NCBI GenBank assembly: GCA_044223975.1
Contig: JBGALI010000001.1
Coordinates: 186,001 to 250,000 of the forward strand
Reading direction: 5' to 3'
Length of the DNA stretch: 64,000 bases
DNA from: CAZCPB01 sp044223975
GTDB taxonomy: Bacteria; Planctomycetota; Phycisphaerae; Phycisphaerales; UBA1924
In this document: piece after piece, positions 1 through 8,455 of the stretch
Position numbering within the stretch: the stretch's first letter is position 1
Layout: each line of letters starts with the position of its first letter
Notes under the pieces: model-generated
What the model was told of the DNA's origin: nothing
Seen by the model: only the letters and a program-made list of their open reading frames with translations
Database searches by the model: none
Position numbers and translations under genes: made by a program

Positions 1-59
1 CCGCGCCGCGCGGCGCTCCACACTTCACGCGATTGATGATTCTCCTGGAGTGCGCCGCC

Positions 60-983
60 ATGCGTTGGACCCTTCCGGCCCTGCTCTTGCTCGCTTTCCT
101 CGCCCAGTCCGCTGCGCCGTCTGCCGCGCCGGCCCAGTCGCCCCCGATCGATCTCAACGCCCTGCCCGGCGAGATCAAGGACCTCAAGTGGCGCGAAGTC
201 GACCTCGCCGCGGCAAGCCCGCTCGAGCGCTGCCGCTCGCTCCTGCTTCTGAGCGCCACCCTCGACGAGATGGGCGCGCAGCTGGCCGCCGATGAAGACC
301 TGATGAGCCAGTTCATCGACGACAAGAACCTCGGCGCCCTGTATGTCCGCCAGCCGCCGCTGGACAACCCCGAACCCCTCGAGCCCGGCACCGGCCAGAA
401 AATTGCCCTCGCGCTCCTGCGCGGCCCCATGGCCGGCTCGACTTACGCCACCGAACTCGCCGACACCCCGGCCGCGCAGCTCCCCTCCATCGAGCAGATG
501 ACCGCCTCAAGCTGCCGGGCCAAGTGGGACGAGATGACCAACACCCGCATGCAGGTTCGAAGCATGGTCCACTTCCTCCGCGCCCAGGGAAAGATGGACG
601 ACTACGACGCATGGACGCCCGGCGAAATCAAGCGCCGCACCGCCGAGCGGGACAAGGCCCAGCAGCCCGTCCCCGAGGCCCAGGGCGACGGGGACGCCCG
701 CGATGCCGAACGCCAGCGCCGGATCAAAGAGCTGCAGATGATCGAGGCCCAGCAGAAGGCCGTCGCGCAGATGCAGATGTCCATGTCCTACGCGCAGAGC
801 GGCCTGTACAAGGACACCTACATCAACACGTCGGCGCTCCCCGGCGATCCCCGCTACCCGCGCTGGTACTACGGCGGAATCAGCGGCTCGGGCTTCAGCA
901 GCTGGTACCGCGACCCCGGCTACCGCGCCCTGGCCCTCAGCAACTACAACAGACGCTTCTACCGCTGGCACGGCCTGCGCTGA
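60..983 (+). CDS. Hypothetical secreted protein
   Basis: This 307-residue protein has no family I recognise. The ATG at 60 is chosen over earlier in-frame codons at 33 and 36 because GGAG lies 9 nt upstream and the protein then opens with a clean signal peptide (Arg-Trp, a Leu/Ala-rich core, cleavage near AAPAQS, about residues 20-28). The mature part is polar. The middle (about residues 175-245) is rich in Lys, Gln, Glu and Arg and probably helical. The C-terminal 50 residues are rich in Tyr, Arg and Gly (YPRWYYGG, YNRRFYRWHG). It is probably exported to the periplasm or cell surface. It converges on the PA14 gene, leaving only 24 nt between stops. Confidence 0.75.
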   Translation: MRWTLPALLLLAFLAQSAAPSAAPAQSPPIDLNALPGEIKDLKWREVDLAAASPLERCRSLLLLSATLDEMGAQLAADEDLMSQFIDDKNLGALYVRQPPLDNPEPLEPGTGQKIALALLRGPMAGSTYATELADTPAAQLPSIEQMTASSCRAKWDEMTNTRMQVRSMVHFLRAQGKMDDYDAWTPGEIKRRTAERDKAQQPVPEAQGDGDARDAERQRRIKELQMIEAQQKAVAQMQMSMSYAQSGLYKDTYINTSALPGDPRYPRWYYGGISGSGFSSWYRDPGYRALALSNYNRRFYRWHGLR

Positions 984-1007
984 AAAGGCCCGGTCCCACA
1001 CGCGGAC

Positions 1008-4000
1008 CTACTTGTCCGCCTCGGTCTCGCGCCACCGCACCACGCGCATGCTGCTGCGCACAAACGCCGAAGCGGGGATCACACTTTCGTACGCCGCGCT
1101 GGGAGCCTGCCACGTCGCGACCAGCCCCTGCGAGTAATAAATCTCCAGGTACTGCACCTCGAACTGGTGCTTGCCTGCTGTCAGGCTCACCGTCCCCGGC
1201 GTGAACCGGAAAGAGTGGTTCGCGTCGTCGTTCACCACCTCGACCCCGTCGATGAGCAGGCGCGCCCCGGCATCGCTCCCCAGCTTGAACGTCCACAGCC
1301 CCGCCTCGTCGATCTGGATCGCCCCCGTCAACTTCACCGCGAAGTAGTCCGTCGGCCCGCCCAGGTAGAACGCGTTGTTGGTGATCCGCCAGCTCACGTT
1401 GTCCACGCGGCTGGTGTGCCACACCGAGTTCCAGTTGATGTTGTCCAGGCGTGCGTAGTTGCCCTTCACCCACGTCGCCGCAAGGCCGCCCGATCCCGCC
1501 GCGCTGCCGCCCGGAGACTCCAGCGGCGCGACCGTGAACGCCGAAGACGGGATCACCTCCTCGTACGCCGCCCCCGGCGCCTTCCACGTCACGAACAGGC
1601 CCTGCGAGTAGTAGATCTCCAGGTACCGGATCTCGAAGGAGTGCACGCCCTGCGTCAGCGTCACGCTCCCCGGCGTGAACCGGAACGCGTGGTTCGCGTC
1701 GTCGTTGATAATCGTCTGCCCGTCGATGAGCAGGCGCGCCCCCGCGTCGCTCCCCAGCTTGAACTGCCACACGCCGTCCGCGGGAATGTTGATCTGCGCC
1801 ACCAGGCGCGCCGCAAAGTAGTCCGTCGGCCCGCCCGTGTAGAACGCGTTGTTGGTGATCCTCCAGTTGACCTTGGGCACCACGCTGGTCGTGTCGTAGT
1901 TCAGCCAGTCGACCTCGCCCAGGCGCGTGGCGTGCGAGGTGCCGCTCGACCAGTACGCCCGCAGCCCGCCCCCGCCCGCATCCGCCGGCGGTTCGTTGGG
2001 ATCAGGCAGGAACGCGCTGGCGGGAATGACTTCCTCGAACGAAACGCCCGGCCCCTGCCACGTCAGCACCAGCCCCTGCGAGTAATAGATCTCAAGGTAC
2101 CTGATCTCGATCTGCACGTCCCCCGCCGGCAGCGTCGCCGACCCCGCTGTGAACCGGAACGAGTGGTTCGCATCGTCGTTGACCACGAGGTTGCCGTTCA
2201 CGAACAGCCGCGCCCCCGCGTCGCTGCCCAGCTTGAACGTCCACGTCCCCGCCGTCGGCACGCGCAGCAGCCCCACCAGCCGCAGCGCGAAGTAGTCGGT
2301 CGGCCCCCCCGTGTAGAACGCGTTGTTGGTGATCGGCCAGCTCACCTTGTTCTCGAGCGTCACCTGGTCGTACGTCGACCAGTCCACCTCGCCCAGCGTC
2401 GTCGCGTGGCTCACGCCGCTCGACCAGTACGCGCGCAGCCCCGGCCCGCCCGCGCCCGCCACGTACGCCGTCGGGGCAAAGGCGCTCGCCGGGATGACCT
2501 CCTCGTACGCCGCCCCGGGCGCCTGCCACGTCGCGACCAGCCCCTGCGAGTAGTAGATCTCCAGGTACCGCACCTCGAACTGGTGCACGCCCGCCGCGAG
2601 GTTCACCGTCCCCGACGTGAACCGGAACGAGTGGTTCGCGTCGTCGTTCACCACCGTGTTCCCGTCGATCAGCATCCGCCCGCCCGCGTCGCTCCCCAGC
2701 TTGAACGTCCACAGGCCCGAGCGCGGGATGGTGATCTCCCCCATCAGCCGCACGGCAAAGTAATCCGTTGGCCCGCCCGTGTAGAACGCGCCGTTGGTGA
2801 TCTTCCAGCTCACGTTCGACACCGTCGTCGCCGTGTCGTACCGCATCCAGTCCACCTGCCCCAGCGTCGTCGCGTGCGACACCGCGTTGGACCAGTACGC
2901 GTTGAGCCCGCTCCCGCTCGTGTCCCCCGGGGGCTCCACGGCCGCCGGCGTGAACGCGGTGGACGGGATCACTTCCTCGTACGCCGCGCTGGGACCCCGC
3001 CACGTTGCCACCAGGCCCTGCGAGTAGTAGATCTCCAGGTACCGCACCTCGAAATCGTGGCTGCCGGCCGTGAGCGTCACCGATCCCGGCGTGAACCGGA
3101 ATGAGTGGTTCGCGTCGTCGTTGATGACCAACTGCCCGTCGATGAACAGCCGCGCCCCCGCGTCGCTCCCCAGCTTGAACTGCCACGTGCCCGACTCGGG
3201 GATCGCGATCGTTCCCTTCAGCCGCAGCGTGAAATAGTCCGTCGGCCCGCCCGTGTAGAACGCGTTGTTGGTGATCGGCCACGACACGTTCTGCTCGACG
3301 GTCGTGTTGTCGTACAGCGTCCAGTCCACCTCGCCCAGGCGCGTCGCGTGCGACATGCCTTGCGACCAGTACGCCCGCAGCCCGTTGCCGCTGGCGCTCA
3401 CCAGCGTCAGGGCCGGCTGGTGGCTCAGCGCGCTGGCGGGCACGACGACCGCGCTGGGCACGCCCGGCCCCTGCCAGTCGAACACCAGGCCCTGCGAGTA
3501 ATAGATCTCAAGGTACCGGATCTCGATCGTGTGCGACCCCGCCGTCAGCGCCAGCGTCGCCGTCCGCCTCCGGTAGCTGTGGTTCGCGTCGTCATTGACA
3601 ACCAGGACCCCGTCCACGAACAGCCGTGCCCCGGCATCGCTCGAGATCCCAAGCGTCCACGACCCCGTCGTCGGGATTGCGATGTTCCCCACCAGTTGCA
3701 GCGCAAAGTAGTCCGTCGGTCCCCCGACGTAGAACGCCGAGTTGGTGTTCGGCCAGTTCACCGCCGACTCGACCGTGACGTTCGAGTACTTCGACCAGTC
3801 GACCTCGCCCAGCGTCGTCGCGTGCTGCACCGACGGCGACCAGAACGCCAGCAACCCGGGTTGACTCCCATCGCCGGAGTCGGGGGCCTGTCCTCGCGCT
3901 GGTGCACCCGACAGCAGCGCGATCAGCACCGCGAACGCCCAACACGCCGCGCCGAAAGGGAGGGCGCAGGAGCGCGGTGCGCCGGCCCAAGAGCGCGGCA

Positions 4001-4022
4001 ATGTCCACTGGTATGCGGTCAC
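1008..4022 (-). CDS. Secreted protein of six tandem PA14-like domains
   Basis: The product is 1004 residues. An N-terminal hydrophobic segment (about residues 25-45, ending ARGQA) looks like a signal peptide with a long n-region; the start codon is GTG. From about residue 56 to near the end there are six copies of a roughly 155-residue unit. Each runs G-L-x-A-Y/F-W, GEVDW, a GGPTDYFA block, LGSDAGARL(F/L)(I/V)DG, VNDDANHS, an 'EIRYLEIYYSQGL' segment and an (V/I)IPASAF linker. The SDAGARLxIDG/NDDANH pattern is the core of PA14 domains, a beta-barrel that usually binds carbohydrate or calcium. No catalytic domain is present, so a surface adhesin or glycan-binding role is inferred. The DNA repeats are very similar to each other. 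Confidence 0.8.
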   Translation of the reverse strand: MTAYQWTLPRSWAGAPRSCALPFGAACWAFAVLIALLSGAPARGQAPDSGDGSQPGLLAFWSPSVQHATTLGEVDWSKYSNVTVESAVNWPNTNSAFYVGGPTDYFALQLVGNIAIPTTGSWTLGISSDAGARLFVDGVLVVNDDANHSYRRRTATLALTAGSHTIEIRYLEIYYSQGLVFDWQGPGVPSAVVVPASALSHQPALTLVSASGNGLRAYWSQGMSHATRLGEVDWTLYDNTTVEQNVSWPITNNAFYTGGPTDYFTLRLKGTIAIPESGTWQFKLGSDAGARLFIDGQLVINDDANHSFRFTPGSVTLTAGSHDFEVRYLEIYYSQGLVATWRGPSAAYEEVIPSTAFTPAAVEPPGDTSGSGLNAYWSNAVSHATTLGQVDWMRYDTATTVSNVSWKITNGAFYTGGPTDYFAVRLMGEITIPRSGLWTFKLGSDAGGRMLIDGNTVVNDDANHSFRFTSGTVNLAAGVHQFEVRYLEIYYSQGLVATWQAPGAAYEEVIPASAFAPTAYVAGAGGPGLRAYWSSGVSHATTLGEVDWSTYDQVTLENKVSWPITNNAFYTGGPTDYFALRLVGLLRVPTAGTWTFKLGSDAGARLFVNGNLVVNDDANHSFRFTAGSATLPAGDVQIEIRYLEIYYSQGLVLTWQGPGVSFEEVIPASAFLPDPNEPPADAGGGGLRAYWSSGTSHATRLGEVDWLNYDTTSVVPKVNWRITNNAFYTGGPTDYFAARLVAQINIPADGVWQFKLGSDAGARLLIDGQTIINDDANHAFRFTPGSVTLTQGVHSFEIRYLEIYYSQGLFVTWKAPGAAYEEVIPSSAFTVAPLESPGGSAAGSGGLAATWVKGNYARLDNINWNSVWHTSRVDNVSWRITNNAFYLGGPTDYFAVKLTGAIQIDEAGLWTFKLGSDAGARLLIDGVEVVNDDANHSFRFTPGTVSLTAGKHQFEVQYLEIYYSQGLVATWQAPSAAYESVIPASAFVRSSMRVVRWRETEADK

Positions 4023-4302
4023 CTCGTGATAATCGGACCATACCCATCAAGGCTTGAACGCCGTTTCGTGCGCACGGCGCAACGCCCTGTGCGTGTTACA
4101 CGGGACAGGTCCTTGCCGGCCCGCGACTTGCGCACATTCGCCCCGCCGGCTTGGGGGCGGGAGTTTCCTTCCGCTTCTTCCTGTGTGCACATCACCCGCC
4201 TTTGGCGCCCGTTGCCCAGGCCGGGCTATTCACATACGTGTCAACCAACCTCCATCCGATTCCGGAGGGTTTGATATATTCCAATCTCCCAAAGGATGAC
4301 TC

Positions 4303-4935
4303 ATGTTCAAGAATCTGTTTGGTAAGAAACCGTCCGATGCCGAGATCGAAGCCGCGGAGACCGCCTTCTCCGAGGCCAAGCAAGCCGCGCTCGAGCGCAC
4401 GCTCGGCCCCATGGACGACACCGTCCTCCACGCGCTCATCCCCTTCGAGCTCGGCGGTTTCCTCGACCTGTACACGTTCAGCAAGTGCATCCCCGGCACC
4501 GTCATCGCGACGCAGGAACTGATCGCCTGCGACCCCAAGCGGCGAACCAAGAAGGGCAAATTCGGCCACTACGAACTGGTGGCCTGCCTGCCGCCCGGCA
4601 GGTCGCGCGATGATGCCGGCAGCCTGGACTTGATCAACCCCCTGCTGAATGTGGTCGCCCGCTACGCCTTCCACGCCAAGCTCAACGCGGGCGAAACCGC
4701 CGAGGTGCCCACCAGCGAAGACGGCCCCATGCAGCCCATCATGTTCGGCGCCTTCGAAGGCAACGGCACCCCCTTCGACGTCATGGGCGAACGCTTCGGC
4801 CTGCTCCTGGTCATGCCTCTCCACGCGTCGGAGCTCGCCTTCGCCCGCTCGACCGGCACCCCTGCCCTGATCGAAAAACTCAAGGACGCGGCAGCGTGGC
4901 CGTACGCCGACCTCAGCAGGCCGGCGGTGGTGTAG
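4303..4935 (+). CDS. SUFU-like domain protein (tentative)
   Basis: This is a 210-residue soluble protein. The start is an ATG 7 nt after AAAGGA. Nothing looks like a signal or membrane segment. The layout resembles bacterial suppressor-of-fused (SUFU) domain proteins: a helical N-terminus, a central 'YELVACLP' strand, then 'FGLLLVMPLHASELAFARSTG' followed by a short helix with LIEKL. The last block matches the usual SUFU ending, where a hydrophobic strand leads into a helix containing E-x-x-F/Y-x-x-x-x-G. In bacteria such proteins are often immunity-like or of unknown role. The match is by pattern only and could be wrong; otherwise it is a hypothetical cytosolic protein. The preceding 280 nt (4023-4302) holds no gene, only an AT-rich patch (TATATT at 4275-4280). 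Confidence 0.5.
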   Translation: MFKNLFGKKPSDAEIEAAETAFSEAKQAALERTLGPMDDTVLHALIPFELGGFLDLYTFSKCIPGTVIATQELIACDPKRRTKKGKFGHYELVACLPPGRSRDDAGSLDLINPLLNVVARYAFHAKLNAGETAEVPTSEDGPMQPIMFGAFEGNGTPFDVMGERFGLLLVMPLHASELAFARSTGTPALIEKLKDAAAWPYADLSRPAVV

Positions 4936-5030
4936 AAGCGTCGGTGGTGGGGGCGGCGCTTGTGCACGTCAGGTGCAAACGCCGCTGCAATTGACCGAGC
5001 CCGCGCCGCCCTGATCGGCCCGACCTTGCC

Positions 5031-5243
5031 TCAGCTTCTGCTGCACTGTCGACCCACCGGATCACACACCGCCGGCTTCACCACCACCCACGGCGGCGCA
5101 TCCCCGCAGCGCGTCGGCGGCTTCACCTCCGCCGCCGCCTGACGTACATCCGCGGCAATCCGATCCAGAATCCCGCCCTCGTGCGCGGCTCCCAAACGTT
5201 CCACGTGCTCTCTCAGCGAGGCGTCCTTGCCCTTGAACTTCAT
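5031..5243 (-). CDS. Small hypothetical protein (70 aa)
   Basis: This is a short gene between 4935 and 5452. An in-frame ORF begins at 5273, but the ATG at 5243 is preferred because GGAGG lies 8 nt before it, an almost ideal ribosome site. The product opens MKFKGKDASLREHVERLG and continues with a charged helix (GGILDRIAADVRQAAAEVK). The Cys/Pro/Val-rich tail is compositionally different and may be unstructured. I do not recognise the family. The strong ribosome site and the amphipathic N-terminal half argue that it is real; the odd tail argues for caution. Confidence 0.45.
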   Translation of the reverse strand: MKFKGKDASLREHVERLGAAHEGGILDRIAADVRQAAAEVKPPTRCGDAPPWVVVKPAVCDPVGRQCSRS

Positions 5244-5451
5244 CTTCATCTCCTCCGGGTTGTTGGCGAACATCGGGCCTTCAACGTCCGGAGTATCGAG
5301 CGCGAAGATGGAGCCCAGGTGTGCGCTGCGTGATCACGCTTTCATGAAGCGAACGGGAAAGGTCCGCCCGCGCGCCCGGCAGGAACAAAGTGTTGGGAAG
5401 CACGACGAAGTCCGCACAATCAAGCGAGAGCAGACTGAGGATGAAAGAGCG

Positions 5452-6261
5452 TCACGCGCGGGCGAGCGCGGCGTCAGCATCCTTCCGCCCGATCAGGTTC
5501 CCCGGCCGCACCAGGCCCAGGGTGATGATCGCCACCACCTTGGTTCCAAAGTCCGAGCTGGCGTATCGCACATCGGTGCAGCCGCCGGCGCGCAGTGCGG
5601 CGGCGTACTGGCGGATGTGGCGGATGTCGACGATGAGGACGGTGCCGCCGGGCTTGAGGACGCGGCAGATCTCCGCGATGGCGGTGTCGCGGCCGGGGGC
5701 CGAGTAGATGTTGTGGATGGCCATCATGGAGAGGACGGTGTCGAAGGAGCCGTCGGGGAACGGGATCTTGCGCATGTCGCCGGTCACGACCTCAACGCGC
5801 TCGGCGACGCCTTCGAGGCGGGCGTTCTCCAGCGTCGCCTCGGGCCGGTTGCCCGAGAGATCTTCCGCTTGCCACAGGTCGATCCCCGCGGCAGTCCCAC
5901 TCGTCAATCTCTTGGCCGCGCCGATGAGCATGAGGCCGCGGCCGCAGCCGACATCGAGGACGCGCTCCCGCCCGGTCCACGTGAGAAGGTCGAGAAGACG
6001 CTCGCGCTCGCGCACCTTGCCGACCTTGCTGTCCCAGACCATCCACACGCCCATGCCGAGGCAGCCGAGAGTCAGCCCCACGCTCATGGGGCGAAGGTTG
6101 AAGTCGCCGCCCCCGAGCGTGAGCTTGCCGGACCAGAGATGAGTCACGATGGCGAGAAGGGCGACAAGAGCTATGCCCCCGATGATGAAGAGGTTCCTCA
6201 CGGCGCCGGGGGCGTCGAGCCCGTAATCGGGAGTGAGAGATGGAGTGGGGGAGTCGGGCAT
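5452..6261 (-). CDS. Membrane-anchored class I SAM methyltransferase
   Basis: The product is 269 residues. Two hydrophobic segments (about residues 24-42 and 57-76) precede a Rossmann methyltransferase domain. SAM motif I is VLDVGCGRG (101-109). An acidic loop follows (GIDLW), then 'VTGDMRKIPFPDGSFDTVLS', which is the motif II/III region of UbiE/Methyltransf_11 enzymes, then 'EICRVLKPGGTVLIVD'. The catalytic domain probably faces the cytoplasm, anchored by the two helices. The substrate cannot be read from the sequence. GGAG sits 10 nt upstream of the ATG. The C-terminal part (about 210-269) contains another hydrophobic stretch near 'KVVAIITLGLV' that may lie against the membrane. Confidence 0.85.
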   Translation of the reverse strand: MPDSPTPSLTPDYGLDAPGAVRNLFIIGGIALVALLAIVTHLWSGKLTLGGGDFNLRPMSVGLTLGCLGMGVWMVWDSKVGKVRERERLLDLLTWTGRERVLDVGCGRGLMLIGAAKRLTSGTAAGIDLWQAEDLSGNRPEATLENARLEGVAERVEVVTGDMRKIPFPDGSFDTVLSMMAIHNIYSAPGRDTAIAEICRVLKPGGTVLIVDIRHIRQYAAALRAGGCTDVRYASSDFGTKVVAIITLGLVRPGNLIGRKDADAALARA

Positions 6262-6319
6262 GAGCGGGCTCCGGAGAGACTCATGCTACCGGAAGTGGAG
6301 GAGTGGCGGGAGGGGAGGG

Positions 6320-6390
6320 GTGAGACGGTGAGACGGTGAGACGGAGAGACGGTGAGACGGTGATGGAGGTGATCGAGGTGATGGAGGTGA
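6320..6390. repeat. Low-complexity tract (GTGAGACG)n then (TGATGGAGG)n
   Basis: About five imperfect copies of GTGAGACG (6320-6362) run into three or four copies of TGATGGAGG/TGATCGAGG (6361-6390). The tract lies between the methyltransferase start and the PH-domain gene stop. The same GTGAGACG unit recurs at 33586-33616, at the 5' end of thiC. Confidence 0.85.
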
Positions 6391-6433
6391 GCGGATCTGA
6401 CGGCCTGGGGAGAGAGGAGACTGGGCACACGCC

Positions 6434-7036
6434 TTAACGCTTCTCGCGCATCATCGCCGCGATCTCGTCCAGCCGCGCGGCAATCCGGTTCAGCACGTCC
6501 TCCTGCGCCGCGGGGGGCGCGGTGGTGGTGGTGGTGGAGGTCGGAGAATGGGCAGTGCCGGCGCGCAGCCGGGCGAGCAGGCTTTCGCGGGCCTCGACGA
6601 TGCGGTTGCGGAACTCGTGCGCATCGATGATCCCGGTGAGGTGCATGTCGTTGGCCTGGCCGTGGCTATGACCGGCGGTCTCGAACTTCAGCGTCGCGAG
6701 GTGGTACTTCTTGAGAATGGGCCCCTCGATGAACGTGACATCCTGGATGTTCTCGAGCGGAATGGTCTTCTCCACCTGGAACAGGATGCCCTTGCGGAAC
6801 CTCAGGGTCTTGCCGTCGAGCACGCACTGGAGCTTGTGAAAGTAGTGCCCCGCCCACCATTGCCCCACGCCGCAGAACCAGACGATGGCCAGCGGGATGC
6901 CGACGACCGTCATGGCGATCGTGAGCCCGATCGTGACGACCAGGTACGGCCGGTACAGCGGGTTGAACTGCGCGACGATCGCCCCGTTGCCAGCGCCCGG
7001 GGAAAAGGCGTCACCTGGGTGAGGAGCGTGCGTCAT
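6434..7036 (-). CDS. Bacterial PH-domain (bPH2, YdbS-like) membrane protein
   Basis: The product is 200 residues from the ATG at 7036. The ORF is open to 7177, but that extension is Arg/Pro-rich and runs into the divergent gene's upstream region. After a short soluble start come two membrane helices (about residues 30-57). A bPH2 domain follows: 'CVLDGKTLRFRKGILFQVEKTIPLENIQDVTF', the standard YdbS signature in which a basic strand and a conserved IPLxxIQDV strand follow the membrane segment. The C-terminus has a Thr-rich linker (STTTTTAPP) and a helix 'EDVLNRIAARLDEIAAMMREKR' likely to form a coiled coil. Function is unknown; YdbS-like proteins act at the inner membrane. Confidence 0.8.
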   Translation of the reverse strand: MTHAPHPGDAFSPGAGNGAIVAQFNPLYRPYLVVTIGLTIAMTVVGIPLAIVWFCGVGQWWAGHYFHKLQCVLDGKTLRFRKGILFQVEKTIPLENIQDVTFIEGPILKKYHLATLKFETAGHSHGQANDMHLTGIIDAHEFRNRIVEARESLLARLRAGTAHSPTSTTTTTAPPAAQEDVLNRIAARLDEIAAMMREKR

Positions 7037-7175
7037 GGTGACAAGATCGTAGCGGCGGGGGGTGGTGCGGCAGTGGCTGCGGTGGGGCGTGCGAGATGGG
7101 ACACCCGCACTGCGGAACCCGGGCCTCCCGCCCAGTAAGATGAACGACCGATCCCGCCCCATCCGGACTTCGCAC

Positions 7176-7769
7176 ATGGAACCGTGGTTCTGGAAACTCT
7201 CCTCCGAGTGGGATCCGCCCCCTGCGTCCTTCTACGACCGGCACGAGGTCAACGCGACGTTCCGCATGATGGATCGCATCGAAGCGTGCCGCGCCTGGGA
7301 TGGCCCGAGGTGGACGATGCGCTCATGCCGATCTTCGAACCTCGAGGACTTCCCGATGGCTTCGGTGCCCTTATTTTCGCGCCGAGCGGCCGAATGCCTG
7401 GCGGATCTTCTCGGTCACGATGGCGAGTTCGTTCCCGTCCGGCTCGTCCACAAGAAGCAGGACATCGCCGCCGAGTATCTGCTCTACAACTGCCTGCGAA
7501 TGCTTCCCGCCGTGGACCTGGTGCGTCTGGACCCGCTCGACCTCGCGCCAGACGGATCGGTCAAGCCCGGAGGTTTTCTTCGCCTGACATTCAACGCCGT
7601 CCCACGCGGCACGATGGCCTTCCGCTGCGCAGAATCGCCGTCGGGCCTGCTCGTGTCGGAAGCGGTGGAGGACCGTCTCAAGCATTCCGGTCTCACCGGA
7701 TGGATGCTGCGCGACCCGGAAGCTCCACCGTTCCGCCGTGCGGCAATCGCGTCGCCGTTCCGGCCGTGA
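7176..7769 (+). CDS. Imm11-like (DUF1629) protein, orphan
   Basis: The product is 197 residues from the ATG at 7176; an in-frame ATG at 7140 would add 12 residues, and neither has a good ribosome site. The body resembles the Imm11/DUF1629 family: an N-terminal Trp-rich strand (MEPWFWKLSSEW), a central 'SVPLFSRRAAECLADLLG' helix, 'GEFVPVRL', a 'YLLYNCLRMLPAVD' strand and a C-terminal 'LLVSEAVEDRLKHSGLTGWMLRDPE' segment. Imm11 proteins protect against polymorphic toxins, but no toxin gene lies nearby: the neighbours are a PH-domain membrane protein and an unrelated small protein. It may be an orphan immunity gene or a cytosolic DUF1629 protein with another role. Confidence 0.6.
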   Translation: MEPWFWKLSSEWDPPPASFYDRHEVNATFRMMDRIEACRAWDGPRWTMRSCRSSNLEDFPMASVPLFSRRAAECLADLLGHDGEFVPVRLVHKKQDIAAEYLLYNCLRMLPAVDLVRLDPLDLAPDGSVKPGGFLRLTFNAVPRGTMAFRCAESPSGLLVSEAVEDRLKHSGLTGWMLRDPEAPPFRRAAIASPFRP

Positions 7770-7857
7770 TGTCGGGAGGGAGCCAGACTTGTTGGCAATG
7801 GCACCCGAAGTCGGGAAGTCAGGCCAGCCGCCCCAAGATTGGTGACAGGGCTTACTC

Positions 7858-8223
7858 TTATATGTCCGCCAGATCGCTCGGCAGCGGGGGACGAATCTTG
7901 TACCAGTTGAACTCGTAGACGCGTTCGCGGTTGGCGTCGTGGTCCTGGCTGGTGAGGAGGCCTTCGCCTGGTTTGCCGGTTCCGGTCTGGACGACCAGGA
8001 CCGTGAGGGGTGGGAGTTTCTCCCGCTCGCACCACCGCATGAGATAGCCAAGGAGGTGGCCCAGGTTCGCGGTAAATGCTCCGGTCGTGTCGGAGACAAT
8101 CTTGTAGGTCAGGGTCTGACGCTGCCGCGCCGCGGCAATAAGCATGTGATAGATCTGGGCGGCGCGGTCGGGATTGGGGAAGTACACGGACTTGGCGTCG
8201 GGAGCGGTCGGGTCGGTGGACAT
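7858..8223 (-). CDS. Conserved-looking hypothetical protein (121 aa)
   Basis: The ATG at 8223 gives a compact 121-residue protein; the upstream extension of the ORF to 8532 is low-quality Arg/Pro sequence. The visible pattern is a helix 'DRAAQIYHMLIAAARQRQTLTYKIVSD', a turn, a second helix 'LGHLLGYLMRWCEREKLPPLTVLVV', then 'GTGKPGEGL' and a short C-terminus with 'YEFNWYKI'. The TYxxV...LxxIxxWC...LPPLTxLVV...GxPGxG layout recurs in small bacterial proteins found near restriction or DNA-repair genes and looks like a winged-helix fold. No such neighbour is present here. Function is not assigned. Confidence 0.6.
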   Translation of the reverse strand: MSTDPTAPDAKSVYFPNPDRAAQIYHMLIAAARQRQTLTYKIVSDTTGAFTANLGHLLGYLMRWCEREKLPPLTVLVVQTGTGKPGEGLLTSQDHDANRERVYEFNWYKIRPPLPSDLADI

Positions 8224-8344
8224 CGGGTCCAGAGTACCGTTTCGGCTCGCCCTGTGCCCTGAGATCTTCACCTCGCTCGCATGCCTGACCATGACCACCC
8301 GCCCCCAACTCGGAGGGGAGAGAAAGCCATGTAGAACGGGTAGA

Positions 8345-8371
8345 GCACGGACCCGGGGCACGGGTCCGTGC
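8345..8371. other. Perfect 10-bp hairpin
   Basis: GCACGGACCC and GGGTCCGTGC form a perfect inverted repeat around a 7-nt loop. It sits between the divergent genes at 8223 and 8456, upstream of a promoter candidate. There is no T-run on either side, so it is not a classical terminator. Confidence 0.5.
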
Positions 8372-8406
8372 CACGGTTTGGAGGTCCCGGCCACCCGCCC
8401 CCGAAG

Positions 8407-8435
8407 TTGACTGCGGCACCGTGTTCCTCCACAAT
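8407..8435 (+). promoter_or_regulatory. Sigma-70-type promoter candidate
   Basis: TTGACT (8407-8412) is followed by a 17-nt spacer and CACAAT (8430-8435). Transcription would start about 7-8 nt later, giving a short leader that begins at the GGAGG ribosome site of the gene starting at 8456. Position and spacing are convincing; the -10 matches only four of six consensus bases. Confidence 0.5.
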
Positions 8436-8455
8436 TAGGGTTGGAGGAACGAGAC

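Noticed and set aside
1008..4022. Regularly spaced direct repeats considered as a CRISPR or satellite array
   Set aside because: Units are about 465 bp, continuous coding sequence and encode PA14 domains.
1167..4274. Two long plus-strand frames opposite the PA14 gene
   Set aside because: Arg/Val/His/Pro-rich antisense readings that repeat with the PA14 units; no domain, no ribosome site.
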